From assembly GCA_002077045.2 (NCBI GenBank), contig KZ111140.1, positions 2,038,231 to 2,102,230 of the forward strand: DNA of 64,000 nt. Reading direction: 5' to 3'. Within the stretch, counting starts at the first letter, position 1, and each line of letters begins with the position of its first letter. Both the position numbers and the translations under genes were made by a program. Positions 29,244 to 39,947 of the stretch are shown one piece after another. Below the pieces are notes generated by a model. It made no database searches and was not told the DNA's origin. It saw only the letters and a list, made by a program, of their open reading frames with translations. The stretch comes from Rachicladosporium sp. CCFEE 5018 (taxonomy: Eukaryota > Ascomycota > Dothideomycetes > Cladosporiales > Cladosporiaceae).

Positions 29244-30887
29244 ATGGCTGTGCCAACGCCATGGCGCACAGTCCAGTCGGACAACGCGTCGCTGCCTCGT
29301 CTCCTTTTGAAGGCAGATCTAGACCGCGCTGGCTACGCAGTCATACTGACAGATCTCAATCGCGTCTGGAAGCAGACGCTGGACAGGCAGGCGATCTTTG
29401 ACTACGCGAAGGAGTATCGGACCGTGATTGACCCAAGCGAAGACGACGAGCAATTCGACATCCTCTCTACGAAGGTGCGAGACGCTTTACATCAGCACGA
29501 CGGGACATCACTTTCGATCAGCGCCGCGAGGTCTAGCGATGTCGTGCTCGATATCTCCATACCAATGCCAAGACCTCTCGCGGCGTTACAGTGGACGTTC
29601 CACCTCGCGCAATCTCCACGTGGTGCTGTGGCAGACACTCTTGTCTACCCATTGCTTGAGCGTGCGCAAGTACTCAGGTCCCAGATCGATCGACTGCTAG
29701 CTGAGCTACAAGCGAAGGATAAAGTCATCTCAAGGATCACGGACAAGCTGGAGCGATCTGCTTACGATCTGACTGATGTCCTTCCCGTTGCGACCACAGT
29801 GAAGCTCAATAAGCAAACTTCGCAACGCGAGCAGCTTTCAAAATATGTACCAGGCTTGGGCAAGTTTAATCGCGGAGCCTGGACTAATCAGCTAGATGTC
29901 GCCGAAGTGAGTTCTGGGGCTGTGGGCGTCGGCGAAGACTCCACGAGTGCGAAGAAAGGCGATGCCGATCATGGCGAGTGGTGGCGAAGTCTGAAGGGGT
30001 CGATCATGCTTGGGGATGAAGAAAAGCCCGCTGATCATGTCCACCCACCATCCGCCTCCGATGCCAATAGCCTATCGCAGCAAGTCAGCAAAATGGAGGA
30101 CGATTTTCAACGACAGGCCGCACCACCAGGTCTGCATGCTACTCGGCCGGTAGCGGAGGAAGATTCTGCACCGGAGAGCGACGATCTTGACAGGCCATCG
30201 CAAGCTGCATACTCCGGTCGAAGGCCGAGTCAAGGTGCTCATAACAACGATGCACCGTCCCAGCCATCCTCTCTGTCGAGTGCAGACGATGGCAGCGAGA
30301 CGGAAGGAGAAGAGGACGTAGTCATGCCGGACGCGTCCCCACGGCGGGTGATCAAAACGCGATCATCGTCACCGATAGCACCGATCAGTCCGGCTGCGCG
30401 AACTGCAACGACAGTGCCATCCTCAGCCGTCAAGAAGCTCGGAGTTCTCCGTGGCCGAAAGCGGATGGCATCTTCTGTCGAGGACGCCACACCACCTAGT
30501 ACGGCAGAAGAGCCCATTCTTGAAGTCAAGCAGGGAGCAAACCGACCAAAGTCAAGGTTGGGTACGCTTGGAGGCAAAGCAGCGCAAAAGGAGACGAGTG
30601 CTCCGCCCCAGCCCACGCCGCCGGTGGCGAGCTCACCGTCACCTGTCAAGCCAAAAAGGCTGGGCACCATTGGGGGCACGTCTGCCACTTCTCACGTCTC
30701 TCCACATACGCAAGAGACCGATCTTGAACGGGATCAGCGCTCATCCCGCTCGACAAGCCGAGTGACACCTGCTGTAAAGGAGGTTCGAGAAACCTCTGTG
30801 GAGCGTGCGAATCGAAAGCGAAATGAGCTGAAGAGAGCGATCGAAGAGAAGGCGAAAGTGCCGGTAAAGAAGAAACGCAAGTTCTGA
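29244..30887 (+). CDS. NEJ1: XLF/Nej1-type non-homologous end-joining factor
   Basis: A single exon of 547 residues. XLF/Nej1 bridges Ku- and ligase IV-bound DNA ends with XRCC4/Lif1. The N-terminal head (~1-130) matches the XLF fold: WRTVQ...LPRLLLKADLDRAGYAVILTDLNRVW, TVIDPSEDDEQF and PRPLAALQWTFHL. A coiled-coil stalk follows (~145-180, ERAQVLRSQIDRLLAELQAKDKVISRITDKLE). The remaining ~360 residues are disordered, Ser/Pro-rich and longer than in human (299) or yeast (~340) proteins. The extreme C terminus is a basic cluster ending in Phe (VKKKRKF), the arrangement of XLF-type Ku-binding motifs. Nuclear. Identification rests on the head and stalk together. Confidence 0.85.
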   Translation: MAVPTPWRTVQSDNASLPRLLLKADLDRAGYAVILTDLNRVWKQTLDRQAIFDYAKEYRTVIDPSEDDEQFDILSTKVRDALHQHDGTSLSISAARSSDVVLDISIPMPRPLAALQWTFHLAQSPRGAVADTLVYPLLERAQVLRSQIDRLLAELQAKDKVISRITDKLERSAYDLTDVLPVATTVKLNKQTSQREQLSKYVPGLGKFNRGAWTNQLDVAEVSSGAVGVGEDSTSAKKGDADHGEWWRSLKGSIMLGDEEKPADHVHPPSASDANSLSQQVSKMEDDFQRQAAPPGLHATRPVAEEDSAPESDDLDRPSQAAYSGRRPSQGAHNNDAPSQPSSLSSADDGSETEGEEDVVMPDASPRRVIKTRSSSPIAPISPAARTATTVPSSAVKKLGVLRGRKRMASSVEDATPPSTAEEPILEVKQGANRPKSRLGTLGGKAAQKETSAPPQPTPPVASSPSPVKPKRLGTIGGTSATSHVSPHTQETDLERDQRSSRSTSRVTPAVKEVRETSVERANRKRNELKRAIEEKAKVPVKKKRKF

Positions 30888-31589
30888 AAAATGCTAAGCA
30901 GAACTGCCTCCTGCGATGACTACTGATTACTTGACTTCCTGAAAGTCGTTCCATATCGCCGGTGCCATTCGGGCCTTCTTGAAGATCAAGCTTATGACGA
31001 TATTGACAGCTCCAGCGCTGAAGGAATTCATGGCGCAAGCATTGCCTGTGAGTACCGTTGTAGATGTTCTCGTACCACTCGGTTGGGTGAGCTGATATGT
31101 GTCGGGTTCGCGATGTTGTGTGACTGGTTGATGACTGCAGTGACGATTCCCATGTCTGCCCCGCAATCGATGTCATGGAGGGGCAAAGAACCACAAACGT
31201 AGGCCGTGGACACTGAGAACATCGGTGTAACACTACTGCTTCAGCTGGGTACAACGCATCTACTGTTACGCATAATCATGAACATGACCGAGCAATACTG
31301 CTACGCCTCGTCATCCGCGTGCATGCGCTCCCAATCTGGAGCCATGGTCATGGCTAAGTCAGCATGAAGTAATGAACTGCAAGCATACTGGTGGGGCCAT
31401 GATGCTGTTCGCTTTTTAGCTGCCTGTGATTGCACCTACTTGTATTGAGGGGCACGCGTCGCTGTCGCCCAAACCTTCCTTTTCTTTCTCTTCACACCAG
31501 TCGCAAGACCTCATTACCTTAGCCAACTTCATCGAACCCATCAACTTCGACCTCTCCAACCAAGCAAATCACCCCAAGCAACCGCCATC
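30888..31589. other. Intergenic region NEJ1 to mannitol dehydrogenase
   Basis: 702 bp. No gene is supported; minus-strand frames here lack domains. The right end (31430-31589) is C/T/A-rich with long pyrimidine tracts, typical of a highly expressed fungal gene leader, consistent with the mannitol dehydrogenase promoter. Confidence 0.5.
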
Positions 31590-32390
31590 ATGCCTATCTC
31601 CATCCCCAAAGCCGACTCCCTCAAGGACCTCCTGTCCATGAAGGGCAAAGTCGTCGTCGTCACCGGCGCCTCCGGACCAAGGGGCATGGGCATCGAAGCC
31701 GCCCGCGGCTGTGCCGAGATGGGAGCAGACGTAGCTATCACCTACGCCTCGCGTCCCCAAGGCGGCGAGAAGAATGCCAAAGAGCTGAGCGAGAAATACG
31801 GTATCAAGGCCAAGGCGTACAAGTGCCAGGTCGACAAGTACGAGTCCGTCGAGCAGCTTGTCAAGGACGTCGTTGCCGACTTCGGCAAGATCGACGCTTT
31901 CATCGCCAATGCTGGTGCCACTGCCGACTCTGGTATCCTGGACGGGACAGTCGAGGCTTGGAACCATGTCATCAACGTCGATTTGACGGGTACCTTCCAC
32001 TGTGCTAAGGCTGTTGGTCACCACTTCAAGGAGCGTGGTACTGGATCCCTCGTCATCACCTCGTCCATGTCTGGCCACATTGCCAACTTCCCGCAAGAGC
32101 AGACCTCGTACAACGTCGCCAAGGCTGGGTGCATTCACCTTACGCGCTCGCTCGCGAACGAGTGGCGTGACTTTGCTCGTGTCAACTCCATCTCGCCTGG
32201 CTACATCGACACTGGGTTGTCGGACTTCGTGGCCAAGGACGTCCAGCAGCTGTGGCACTCTATGATTCCCATGGGCCGTGATGGTGATGCGAAGGAGTTG
32301 AAGGCGGCGTATGTGTACTTTGCCAGCGATGCTAGCACGTACACTACTGGTGCTGATCTGTTGATCGATGGTGGTTACACTTGCAGGTAG
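31590..32390 (+). CDS. MtDH: NADP-dependent mannitol dehydrogenase (allergen-family SDR)
   Basis: A single exon of 266 residues. It interconverts mannitol and fructose with NADP(H), a cytosolic step of the fungal mannitol cycle linked to carbon storage and osmotic/oxidative tolerance. The cofactor motif is TGASGPRGMG, followed by NAG and the active-site block ITSSMSGHIANF...SYNVAK, then ARVNSISPGYIDTGLSDF and a C-terminal DGGYTCR. Sequence and length agree closely with the Cladosporium/Alternaria mannitol dehydrogenases known as major allergens (Cla h 8/Alt a 8 family). Codon use is strongly biased to C-ending codons, as expected for an abundant enzyme. Confidence 0.95.
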   Translation: MPISIPKADSLKDLLSMKGKVVVVTGASGPRGMGIEAARGCAEMGADVAITYASRPQGGEKNAKELSEKYGIKAKAYKCQVDKYESVEQLVKDVVADFGKIDAFIANAGATADSGILDGTVEAWNHVINVDLTGTFHCAKAVGHHFKERGTGSLVITSSMSGHIANFPQEQTSYNVAKAGCIHLTRSLANEWRDFARVNSISPGYIDTGLSDFVAKDVQQLWHSMIPMGRDGDAKELKAAYVYFASDASTYTTGADLLIDGGYTCR

Positions 32391-33071
32391 ATGTGGGTTG
32401 TGAAAGGTACTTGCTGGGTCGGGACGGAAGGTGTGTACGAGAGATGGAGGATGGCAAAGGAGACTGAGCAGGATTCTATACAGGCGGAAGACTCAGAGGA
32501 GATGCTGGTGCTATAGCAAAGTATGCACATGACAACAACACGGTACTTGATGTACGCTCCCACCGATTGTTGCGTGCCATCGATTGGTCCTGCACTTCGA
32601 ATAAACTCATGCCGAACATGAACACCCTCTCGAGCATATGTATACACCTTCCAGTAGCATATGTAGCGTGCATCTTCAGTGCATTGATAGTTACGAGGCC
32701 ATGCGTCCATGAATAGATGTACCCATTACGTGTACCCGACTTAGCGCAGAAGAGGACCCTTCGCCACCCCTGCTCGTTGTCCCCAGACTTCATCACATCT
32801 TCAATAACACAGCCTTGCCGCACTAACATCAGACCTTCACATTCGCTGCTGGACCACCACACCACGCACGCTCGCTTGACAGTCAACATACACTGCACAC
32901 GATCTATCATTCCCCCAATCACAGCCAGCTCTACCCGGTCTCGACCTCTGCGAACGCCCTCAGATCCAAGGGGAGACTCAACTTTGAGCCGCGCATCTCC
33001 GTCCCTCACAGAGATTGCAAGCCACTCTCGAGCTTCGCCGCTCAGCAGCTTCACAAACACACAGCGGCACG
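32391..33071. other. Intergenic region upstream of the GH16 gene
   Basis: 681 bp between two plus-strand genes. The right-hand ~250 bp is C/A-rich leader-like sequence. Overlapping frames on both strands are not protein-like. No element is identified with confidence. Confidence 0.45.
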
Positions 33072-34513
33072 ATGAAGCACACCTTCAGCGTCGCCGCCGC
33101 GCTCGCAGCAACCTTCTCAGTCACTGCCCTCGCCGCCGCGCCCAAATGTGGCGGAGGCACCCAATGCCCCTCAGACTCCCCTTGCTGCAGTCAGTACGGC
33201 CAATGCGGTGTAGGCGCCTACTGCCTGGGCGGCTGCGACCCGCAGAACAGCTTCGACCTGGCATCATGTGTCGCGGCGCCGGTATGCAAGAGCGCCGACT
33301 TCAAGATGGACAGTCTGGATGGAATTATACCAAATACGCAGTACTTGGGAGATGCGAGTAAGGGGAACTGGGTTAGCTCGGGGACGCCGGCAGTGTACAA
33401 CGATCAGGCTGTGCTGTTGACTATGGCGCCGAGTACGGTTGGGACGTTGTTGAGTAGTACGCATTATGTGTGGTACGGGAAGATCAGCGCGACCATTACG
33501 ACTAGTCAGGGTGCTGGTGTGGTGACGGCTTTCATCATGATGAGCGACGTGAAGGATGAGATTGATTTCGAGTTCGTGGGCACAGATTTGACGACAGCGC
33601 AGAGCAATTACTACTTCCAGGGTATTACTGATTGTGAGTTTAGTCAAAGTACCATCTGAACGGACTCAAGGGCTGACAATTTGCAGACACCAACACAAAG
33701 AACCTGACCGTCTCAAACACCCGCCAGAACTCTCACACCTACACGATCGACTGGAAACCAGACTCGATCACCTGGCTGATTGATGGCAACGAGATGCGCA
33801 CGCAGCTCAAGAGCGAGACCTGGAACGCCACAACCGGCTCTTACCACTTCCCGCAATCGCCCTCTCGTATTCAGATGTCGTTGTGGCCAGCTGGTCTGCA
33901 GTCCAACGGCGAAGGCACCATCGAGTGGGCAGGCGGCTTAGTGAATTGGGACAGCCAGTATATGACGAATGGCTACTACTACGCGTCAGTCACAGACGTG
34001 ACTGTCGAGTGCTACGACCCGCCGAGCGGCTTCAACAAGGACTTTGGTGGTGCTGCATACTACTACCAGACCACGTTCGGCACGAATGACACTATAGCAA
34101 TTGGCAACAACAACACGATTCTGTCGTCGTTCTATGCCACGGGCGACAATCCATCATATTGCCCAATTGGCTGCTCCTCAGCAAGCGCATCAGGCACCGC
34201 TAAGACATCTGCCACGGCTAGCACACCCACGGCTGTGCCTACTGCCGAGACCATCCCCGGTGTCTCAGGCGGTGGCAATGCAGGTAACAGTGGTTCTACG
34301 CAAGCCGGTGATACTTCTGGCAATGCGGAGAGCAATCCTTCGGCTGGCAATGCAGGCCAGAGCAACGGTGGCAGCACGGCTGGGGGCTCGACGAGCTTCA
34401 GCCAGGGTATACAGAATGCTGGCACCAACGGAGGGACGAGTGACGCGACTTCTGTCAAGGCAGGGAGTGCGATTGCGTTGGTGGGGTTCTTGGTGGCTGC
34501 GATGATGATGTGA
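33072..34513 (+). CDS. CRH1: GH16 chitin-glucan crosslinking enzyme with CBM18 and GPI signal (Crh family)
   Basis: The CDS is 33072-33633 and 33687-34513 (53 bp intron), 462 residues. Crh enzymes transfer chitin chains onto beta-glucan in the cell wall. A signal peptide covers residues 1-~22. A Cys-rich CBM18 chitin-binding module spans ~26-56 (CGGGTQCPSDSPCCSQYGQCG). The GH16 domain has the catalytic DEIDFEF at 162-168 (nucleophile Glu163, acid/base Glu167), with splice-joined ITDYTNTKN and later YTIDWKPDSITWLIDG. After ~335 the protein is Ser/Thr/Gly/Asn-rich and ends in a hydrophobic tail (AIALVGFLVAAMMM) typical of GPI attachment. The start at 33072 is chosen because the signal peptide begins there; the upstream in-frame codons are not signal-like. 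Confidence 0.93.
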
Positions 34514-35448
34514 GAACGTAATGGTAGGTGAATCTGGATTTGGATCATGGCGATGGAGTTTGTATAGGGTGGTTTGCATCGGGTGGCCTCGGCGCGAATC
34601 TCGCGTGGTAGGTACGCTCGAATATGGTGCCTTCCTCGCAGCGTACTCGATGCGTTTAGGCAGACATGGGCGTAGAACTTCATAGCGTATACAATCGTAC
34701 AACCATCCCATTCCCGCAACCTGTCAGTGAACACACGGTACGTCACCAAGATTCATAGCGTAAGTCCTTTCTTTGTGTGCCCGTCCGAAGGACCTGGCTA
34801 CGACCTAGGATCGAGTCCGGAGCCGGTTCGTCTGGAGTATTGCCATGGACCAAGATCAAAGTGGACGAGCACGTTGATAACCAATGTACTTCGAAGCCGA
34901 GAGACTGGAGTGGACGAGCACGTTGACAACCAATGTACTCTGAAGCGTTCCAATTTGAGTAAGCCTCTGGTACTGGAACTTCGAAGCCGAGAGTCTTTTG
35001 CACGCCTCCCGAGATCGAACTGGACGAGCATCCTGGATCCAAGTGGACGAGCACGTTGATAACCAATGTACTCTGAAGCAAGCACTGCTGGACCAAGACC
35101 GAAGCTGATGAGCACGTTGATAACCAATGTACTTTGACGCTGAGAGCCTTTCGAATCAAGCAAGCATTCCTGGAACCAAGATCGAAGTTGATGAGCACGT
35201 TGACAACCAATGTACTTTGACGCTGAGAGCTTTCTGGCCGTTCCGAATCCAACGTCGAAGCTGACGAGCGCGTTGACAACCAATGTACTTTGAAGCCGAG
35301 TTCGTTTGGACGACTTCCTAGGAACGAGTCGACAGACGGCCTTCTCTGTAGTAGACATCAGCGTTTCTTCTCTCGTGTCCCGTTTCTTCTATTCCTGCGT
35401 AACAGTCATGTCGAGTGCTAACTCTGTAGTCGAGAATACGAATGCAAG
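34514..35448. other. Repeat-bearing region upstream of the HNH-like gene
   Basis: 935 bp without a supported gene. It contains the six-copy array at 34864-35289. Two minus-strand frames (34743-35279 and 34798-35358) run through it, but the repeat spacing is not a multiple of three, so they are not repeat-protein genes. Confidence 0.6.
34864..35289 (+). repeat. Six-copy interspersed array of a 27-bp CCAAT-containing unit
   Basis: Copies start at 34864, 34913, 35046, 35107, 35190 and 35263, all in the same orientation. The shared core ends CGTTGAYAACCAATGTACT (Y = T in copies 1, 3, 4 and C in copies 2, 5, 6), preceded by GAYGAGCA (GACGAGCG in the last copy). Spacings are 49, 133, 61, 83 and 73 bp. 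Weaker similarity extends outwards (ACCAAGATCGAAG before, TTGACGCTGAGAGC after). A truncated copy lies near 35018. Each core contains a CCAAT box, and half contain the palindromic GTTGACAAC. The array ends 160 bp before the next gene's start. Confidence 0.9.
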
Positions 35449-36356
35449 ATGGAGCGCCACGGTGCACCGCAGGTACGTGCAGCGTTAATATAGCAGATGT
35501 CTTCTGAATCACAGCGGTGGGCTTATGAAATCTCTAGATCCAGCCACAAGAGAAGAAGAAGAAGCGCAAGTCAGCAGCGAAGAAGGCCAAAGAGCTCGAC
35601 AGAGCTCATAAGCATTATGATGGTATCGACGACCGTGAAGCTGAGAAGTCAGCGAAGCGACCTCGCTGCGAGTCGCCGGAGAGAGACGATACTTTCGTCC
35701 CTCCTATTATCGAAGACGAAGACGTAACAGAACCGAGTGTCGAAGTGAGCGTGATCGAGCAAGCAAGCAGCGAAGCTGAAGCGCTGGTCATTCCTCCAGT
35801 ATTCGGGCAGACGACCGTTGTATCGGTCAAAGATGAAGACTTTCCGGCGCCCGCAGTGTTCGCCATGAGACGCGCGCCGCTGTCTATGGAATTTCGTGAA
35901 GCTATGGTAGAGCGCCAGACGCAAATGTCGCTTGAGCGCGGCAACTGGCCTCAAGATATGTCGAATGAAAAGATTTTCGATATTTTCACGCCTTGCCAGT
36001 CGCCGCACTGGCTCTTGAAGCTCTTGCTAGCAGAGCCGCAGAGCTCAACTACCGCATGCTACCAAGGTCGGCTTCGAAAAACGCCGACAGTAACCTGGAC
36101 TCACGAATGTGAGGTTTGCCATACGACACACTCGTTGAAGACTGAAGAGCATCGAGCTATTGCGCAGCGAAAGCTACCACCTGATCAGTATTGGAAGTTT
36201 GTTCTACCATTTCAACGCGACTCGCCAAAGCTTCAACAGGCTATGGCATTCCACGGAAGTGCAACGTGCAACAAGTATGGCGCATCCACGCCAGGCGGCC
36301 ACTGCTTGAATCCTGCTCACCTGAACCTAGAAGTGGTCGCTCTGAATGGTCGATGA
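35449..36356 (+). CDS. HNH/His-Me zinc-loop-like protein, possibly truncated
   Basis: Modelled CDS is 35449-35472 and 35538-36356 (65 bp intron, phase 0), 280 residues. The second exon opens with a lysine-rich nuclear-type stretch (KKKKRKSAAKKAKELDRAHK), then an acidic region. The C-terminal ~100 residues have HECEVCHTTHSL and, near the end, ATCNKYGASTPGGHCLNPAHLNLEV. The Cys...CxNPxHLxxE pattern resembles the zinc-binding loop of His-Me finger (HNH-type) homing-endonuclease-like proteins common in fungi. The frame stops (TGA) just after LNGR, where that family usually continues to a second Cys cluster. Reading on in frame gives a Cys-rich CDCPIPC, so the stop may be secondary. Function is not assigned; exon 1 is a prediction. 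Confidence 0.5.
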
Positions 36357-38314
36357 GCAATGCATCATCGTGGAGGAAACCCCTGCGACTGCCCAATTCC
36401 CTGCATCGGCGTTGGTGAGAAGGCGCGTGCACTGACCCGCTTCCTTTTTCCTCCGCAATGACAACCTCACCTACGACCTCACGCTGTGATTCAGGCCTCA
36501 TCTCACGGACGTCTTTGGTACGCTGAAATATCTTTGTGAGACCCTTCGGCCCTTTACCTGCGTCGCCACACTGCCACATCTGAGGCGCACAAGCCGCGGA
36601 TGCTTGCATATACCGAGCTTCGATCTTTATTCGCCGGCTAAACTGTTGCTGAGATGGATTGAGGGAGATCGAAGGCAGGAGCGCTGGCGGGACTCAGTGC
36701 AGAAGGATGTAAGCGCAGTCTATCGCAACCCCAGGATACTAGTTCTTACAGCTTGCTTCTCTTCTCCAGGCCCACAAACACAATCCACAATCACCGGTGC
36801 AGTCGCCTCGGTGTGTAAGCAAATCTTTGCGCCTGACGATCGGAGCCATCCGCGGCGGCAGCGGCTCGCATGGCTCGTGTGCGCGTGCGCGGCCTCTTCA
36901 TGATTACAGGCGACCGAGCACGAAGGCCCGTACTGCCGCTGCAGTACTCTGAGCATCATGACTGCACTCAGAGCAGGGGAATCCCAGGTTCGACTGTACT
37001 CCCTTTACCCTGTGTTGCGATTCACAGCTTTGCTTGGCTTATCTCCATAACGTAGGTCATCGTGGGGCTACACCACTGGATATATGTTCCTCATACTCTC
37101 CACGGGCCAGCCTTTAGTTCTTGTGGCTTGTCACAGCGCTGTTGTAGTCCTGAGCAAGCACTCACACGGCAATCTGACGACTGCAAGCCGCAGCACAACT
37201 GGCAGGTCGAACGGATATCAGTGTCCATGGCCTCGGATGGCGATGCTCAGACTTGCGCAGCAATTGTCATATTGTCTGACTTACTGCCGCTCCTGTTCAG
37301 TGCTGCTGTCACAGCTGCCTGTCTGCCGAAGCCTGCCCATAGACAGGCTCTGAAAACACAAGGCGACTACTCAGTAGGCGAGGGGACGCTGTGTTCACGG
37401 TCGTCATGATCAGTGTGCCCGTGCTGTCAACAATGCAGGTATACGCTACCCATGTGCTGGTACTCATGACTTGCATATGCACTGCCTGTCTGCGCTACCA
37501 GCCGAGACCACACATGCTGCTGCAGCCCCGGACAATACCTCTGCCGAGCGGCATCCAGCATAACGGATACGGGCCGCTTTCAGATGGCTTTGTAGCAGGG
37601 CTCTGCTTAGGTGAGGCAGTGTCTCTATTGTAGGTGATAGACTTTTTGGTTTCCTGGCGCGTCCCCATAGCATTCGTCTCCTACAAGACTCACGCAAGCA
37701 AAGCCTACCAACCCACCTATTGGAACCAGTGCTATCGTCATTGCTAGCAAGCAGTCGCCGACGGATCCGGAGCGTTTCGTCACGATTGCTTTGGGTAGTG
37801 CTCGAACAGTCTAATCATTTGCGGGACTGACAGCGCTGTTCCGCCCGCCTTCGTATCATAGTACGACAGAGCGCTTGCCCGTACTCATATCCCAACGTTC
37901 ATCCGGTCTATGCGAACTTGGGACCACCAGTGCAAACTCACTACGCGTCCTCTAATCAGACGCCAGACGGCCGCAACCGGGAAGGCACACGTCCCAACAC
38001 CTCGCGCGGGAACACATTTGGCGACACGTCTTAGGCCCGTAACAGCACACCTTGGTACTCGTTGGCCTCTCTAGCACTTGACGACACACGTTTGGGCACG
38101 TACTATCACACGTCTACACTGGATCCCGATCGAGCGCTCGGGATTAAACGCTCTGGCGAGGCTCCAGCAGCAGTATTTCTGACAACTCTCGAGCGGCCCC
38201 TGTCCCTCCAGCACTATCCGCGACCACATATATCTCTAGCTTTCCTTGAGCCTTCTACAGCCGAGACACAGCTGCCAGCACAAACACAGCCACAGTGTAT
38301 GCTGCAGTCAACAC
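36357..38314. other. About 2 kb gene-free region
   Basis: No gene, RNA gene or clear mobile element was recognised. Short frames on both strands lack domains. The first ~150 bp includes the possible read-through tail of the HNH-like gene. The last ~300 bp presumably contains the forkhead promoter and leader. Confidence 0.4.
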
Positions 38315-39947
38315 ATGCAGAGCAATTTTATGGCAGCATCGCCAACGTGGCATTCGCACGAGATGCGCGCGAAGTCCATGTCAACGACAACGCACGATGG
38401 CGATGACAATAGCATATTGGAACACGAGTATTTCAAGCATGCAAACAGCATTGACGAAGATACGTTCGACACACTAGTAGCAACCGACTTAGGCCCTCTG
38501 CCAAATCTCGACAACAACAAGCAGAGTGTGGCTGGGGGTATCGAAGAAGACGAAACAAAATACTCCCCAACTGTGGTCGCAAGTATCGAAGAACCTGAGA
38601 TGGACTACCGCACCCATGCATCTGCTTCCAGCAGCTCCTCTTATGCTAACCCCTTCGCCGATATCGATGGCTTGCCAGTATGCACTGCACCACCTTCGTC
38701 AATGCCGCTCCCGATGGCTCCCACTGCAGCCTGGGACGGTGGCCTCGTGGCGCAGCCGTATAATTATCCAGCATTCGATGGATCAGCTTATGATTTCAGA
38801 GACCACTACTATCAAGAGCCAATGGCTCCTCAACAGCCTCAGCACATGTATAGTCCACAGGACCATCATCCATCGCCGTACTCAGCCTTCTCGCGCGAAC
38901 AGTCGACTTACACACTCTACAAGCAGCCAGAGGAAGACGAGTATGACGAAGAGCTTGAAGGTGGCGAGGGGTCGGATCCCTGCTATGCACAGCTGCTCTA
39001 TCGCTGTCTTCGAGATGCGCCGTCGCATACTCTGAGCCTTCGGGAGCTCTACAAGTGGGTGCAAGCGCATAGCCAGAAAGACAAGGACTCGAACAGCAAA
39101 GGGTGGCAGAACAGCGTCAGGCACAACCTCTCGATGAACGCCGTACGATCCGTCCCCCTCCTTCTCCTGATACCATTGACTGACGTGTCTCCAGGCTTTC
39201 GAGCGCGTGTCCGCATCATCACTTCAGTCTCCCTCAGCATCTGCCACAGCCCCAAAGCGTGGCTCCCTTTGGCGTCTAACAGCCCACGCTCTAGCCGAAG
39301 GCGTCATCTCTACGACCCGCTACCGCAAAAACCCGAAGCGCAAGCCCGAGCGTCGCTCAATCCCCGCTCCGAAGCGTCAGCAATCAGGTGCCAAAGGTGG
39401 TCAAGCCACACGCGAAGCGAGCGCAAGACGCCGCGCCATGCAAGCAAGACTCCAGAACCGTGTTCTTCGTGGCGTGACGAGTATGCCTTCTTCCAGTCGC
39501 CCATCACCAGGCCCCGGCATGGACTTCGGCATGCGACAGTCGCCAATGCCATACTACCTTCTCCAGCACCCTCTCGCCCCACCAGCGCCTCCAGCGCCGC
39601 CACCTCCACACCTCCACCAACAGCATCTCCACCTCCAGACCACGATGCAGGATCCCTTCCACTACTCGACGCCAACGCCCACCTATCCACCCCAGACTAA
39701 CCTCACGCCAATGCTTGCCACGCCGCCTCAACTACCTGTCTCTCTGCCACATAGCTTTTCGACGCACCAGCAACAGCCAAGCAAAGGGCTTTTCGAGGAG
39801 TTTGAGCTCGGTCACCTGAAGCCTGAGGACCGGATGCTGTTTGGTACTATGGACAGCTATGGGCAGCCAGACACGCCGTTCAGTGAGGAGGGGAGTCTAT
39901 TCAGTGAGGCGATCATGGGGTTTGGTGAGGGGGTGGAGGAGGTTTAA
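38315..39947 (+). CDS. Forkhead (winged-helix) transcription factor (copy 2, complete)
   Basis: The CDS is 38315-39142 and 39195-39947 (52 bp intron, phase 0), 526 residues. The intron splits the DNA-binding domain (~220-310): CYAQLLYRCLRDAPSHTLSLRELYKWV, then GWQNSVRHNLSMNA joined to AFERVSA, and KRGSLWRLTAHALAEGV with a basic RYRKNPKRKPERR wing. The helix-3 signature NSVRHNLSMN is intact. The region before the domain is acidic and Gln/Pro-rich; the C terminus is Pro/His/Gln-rich with an acidic end. The frame is open upstream of 38315 but without ATG until there; Met codons at 38330, 38363 and 38378 are alternatives. Nuclear regulator, targets unknown. The C-terminal part recurs at 1-434. 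Confidence 0.85.

Noticed and set aside
34864..35289. The array as a CRISPR
   Set aside because: The genome is eukaryotic, spacing is irregular, similarity extends beyond the core, and no cas genes are present.
34743..35358. Two minus-strand frames through the repeat array that look like repeat proteins
   Set aside because: Repeat spacings (49, 133, 61, 83, 73) are not multiples of three, so the repeat falls in different frames; no start context or domain.
36980..37010. A GGTTCGA box resembling a tRNA B box
   Set aside because: The flanking bases cannot form a T stem and no matching A box or acceptor stem was found upstream.
38246..38314. The forkhead start at 38246
   Set aside because: The codon there is TTG; the first ATG in frame is 38315, so the longer form was not used. 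The same reasoning moved the starts of the two fusion genes (5633, 45143) and the CaaX protein (18556) from GTG to ATG.
38062..38406. A 114-codon frame overlapping the forkhead N terminus
   Set aside because: It is in another register, has no domain, and no splice junction joining it to the forkhead frame could be defended.
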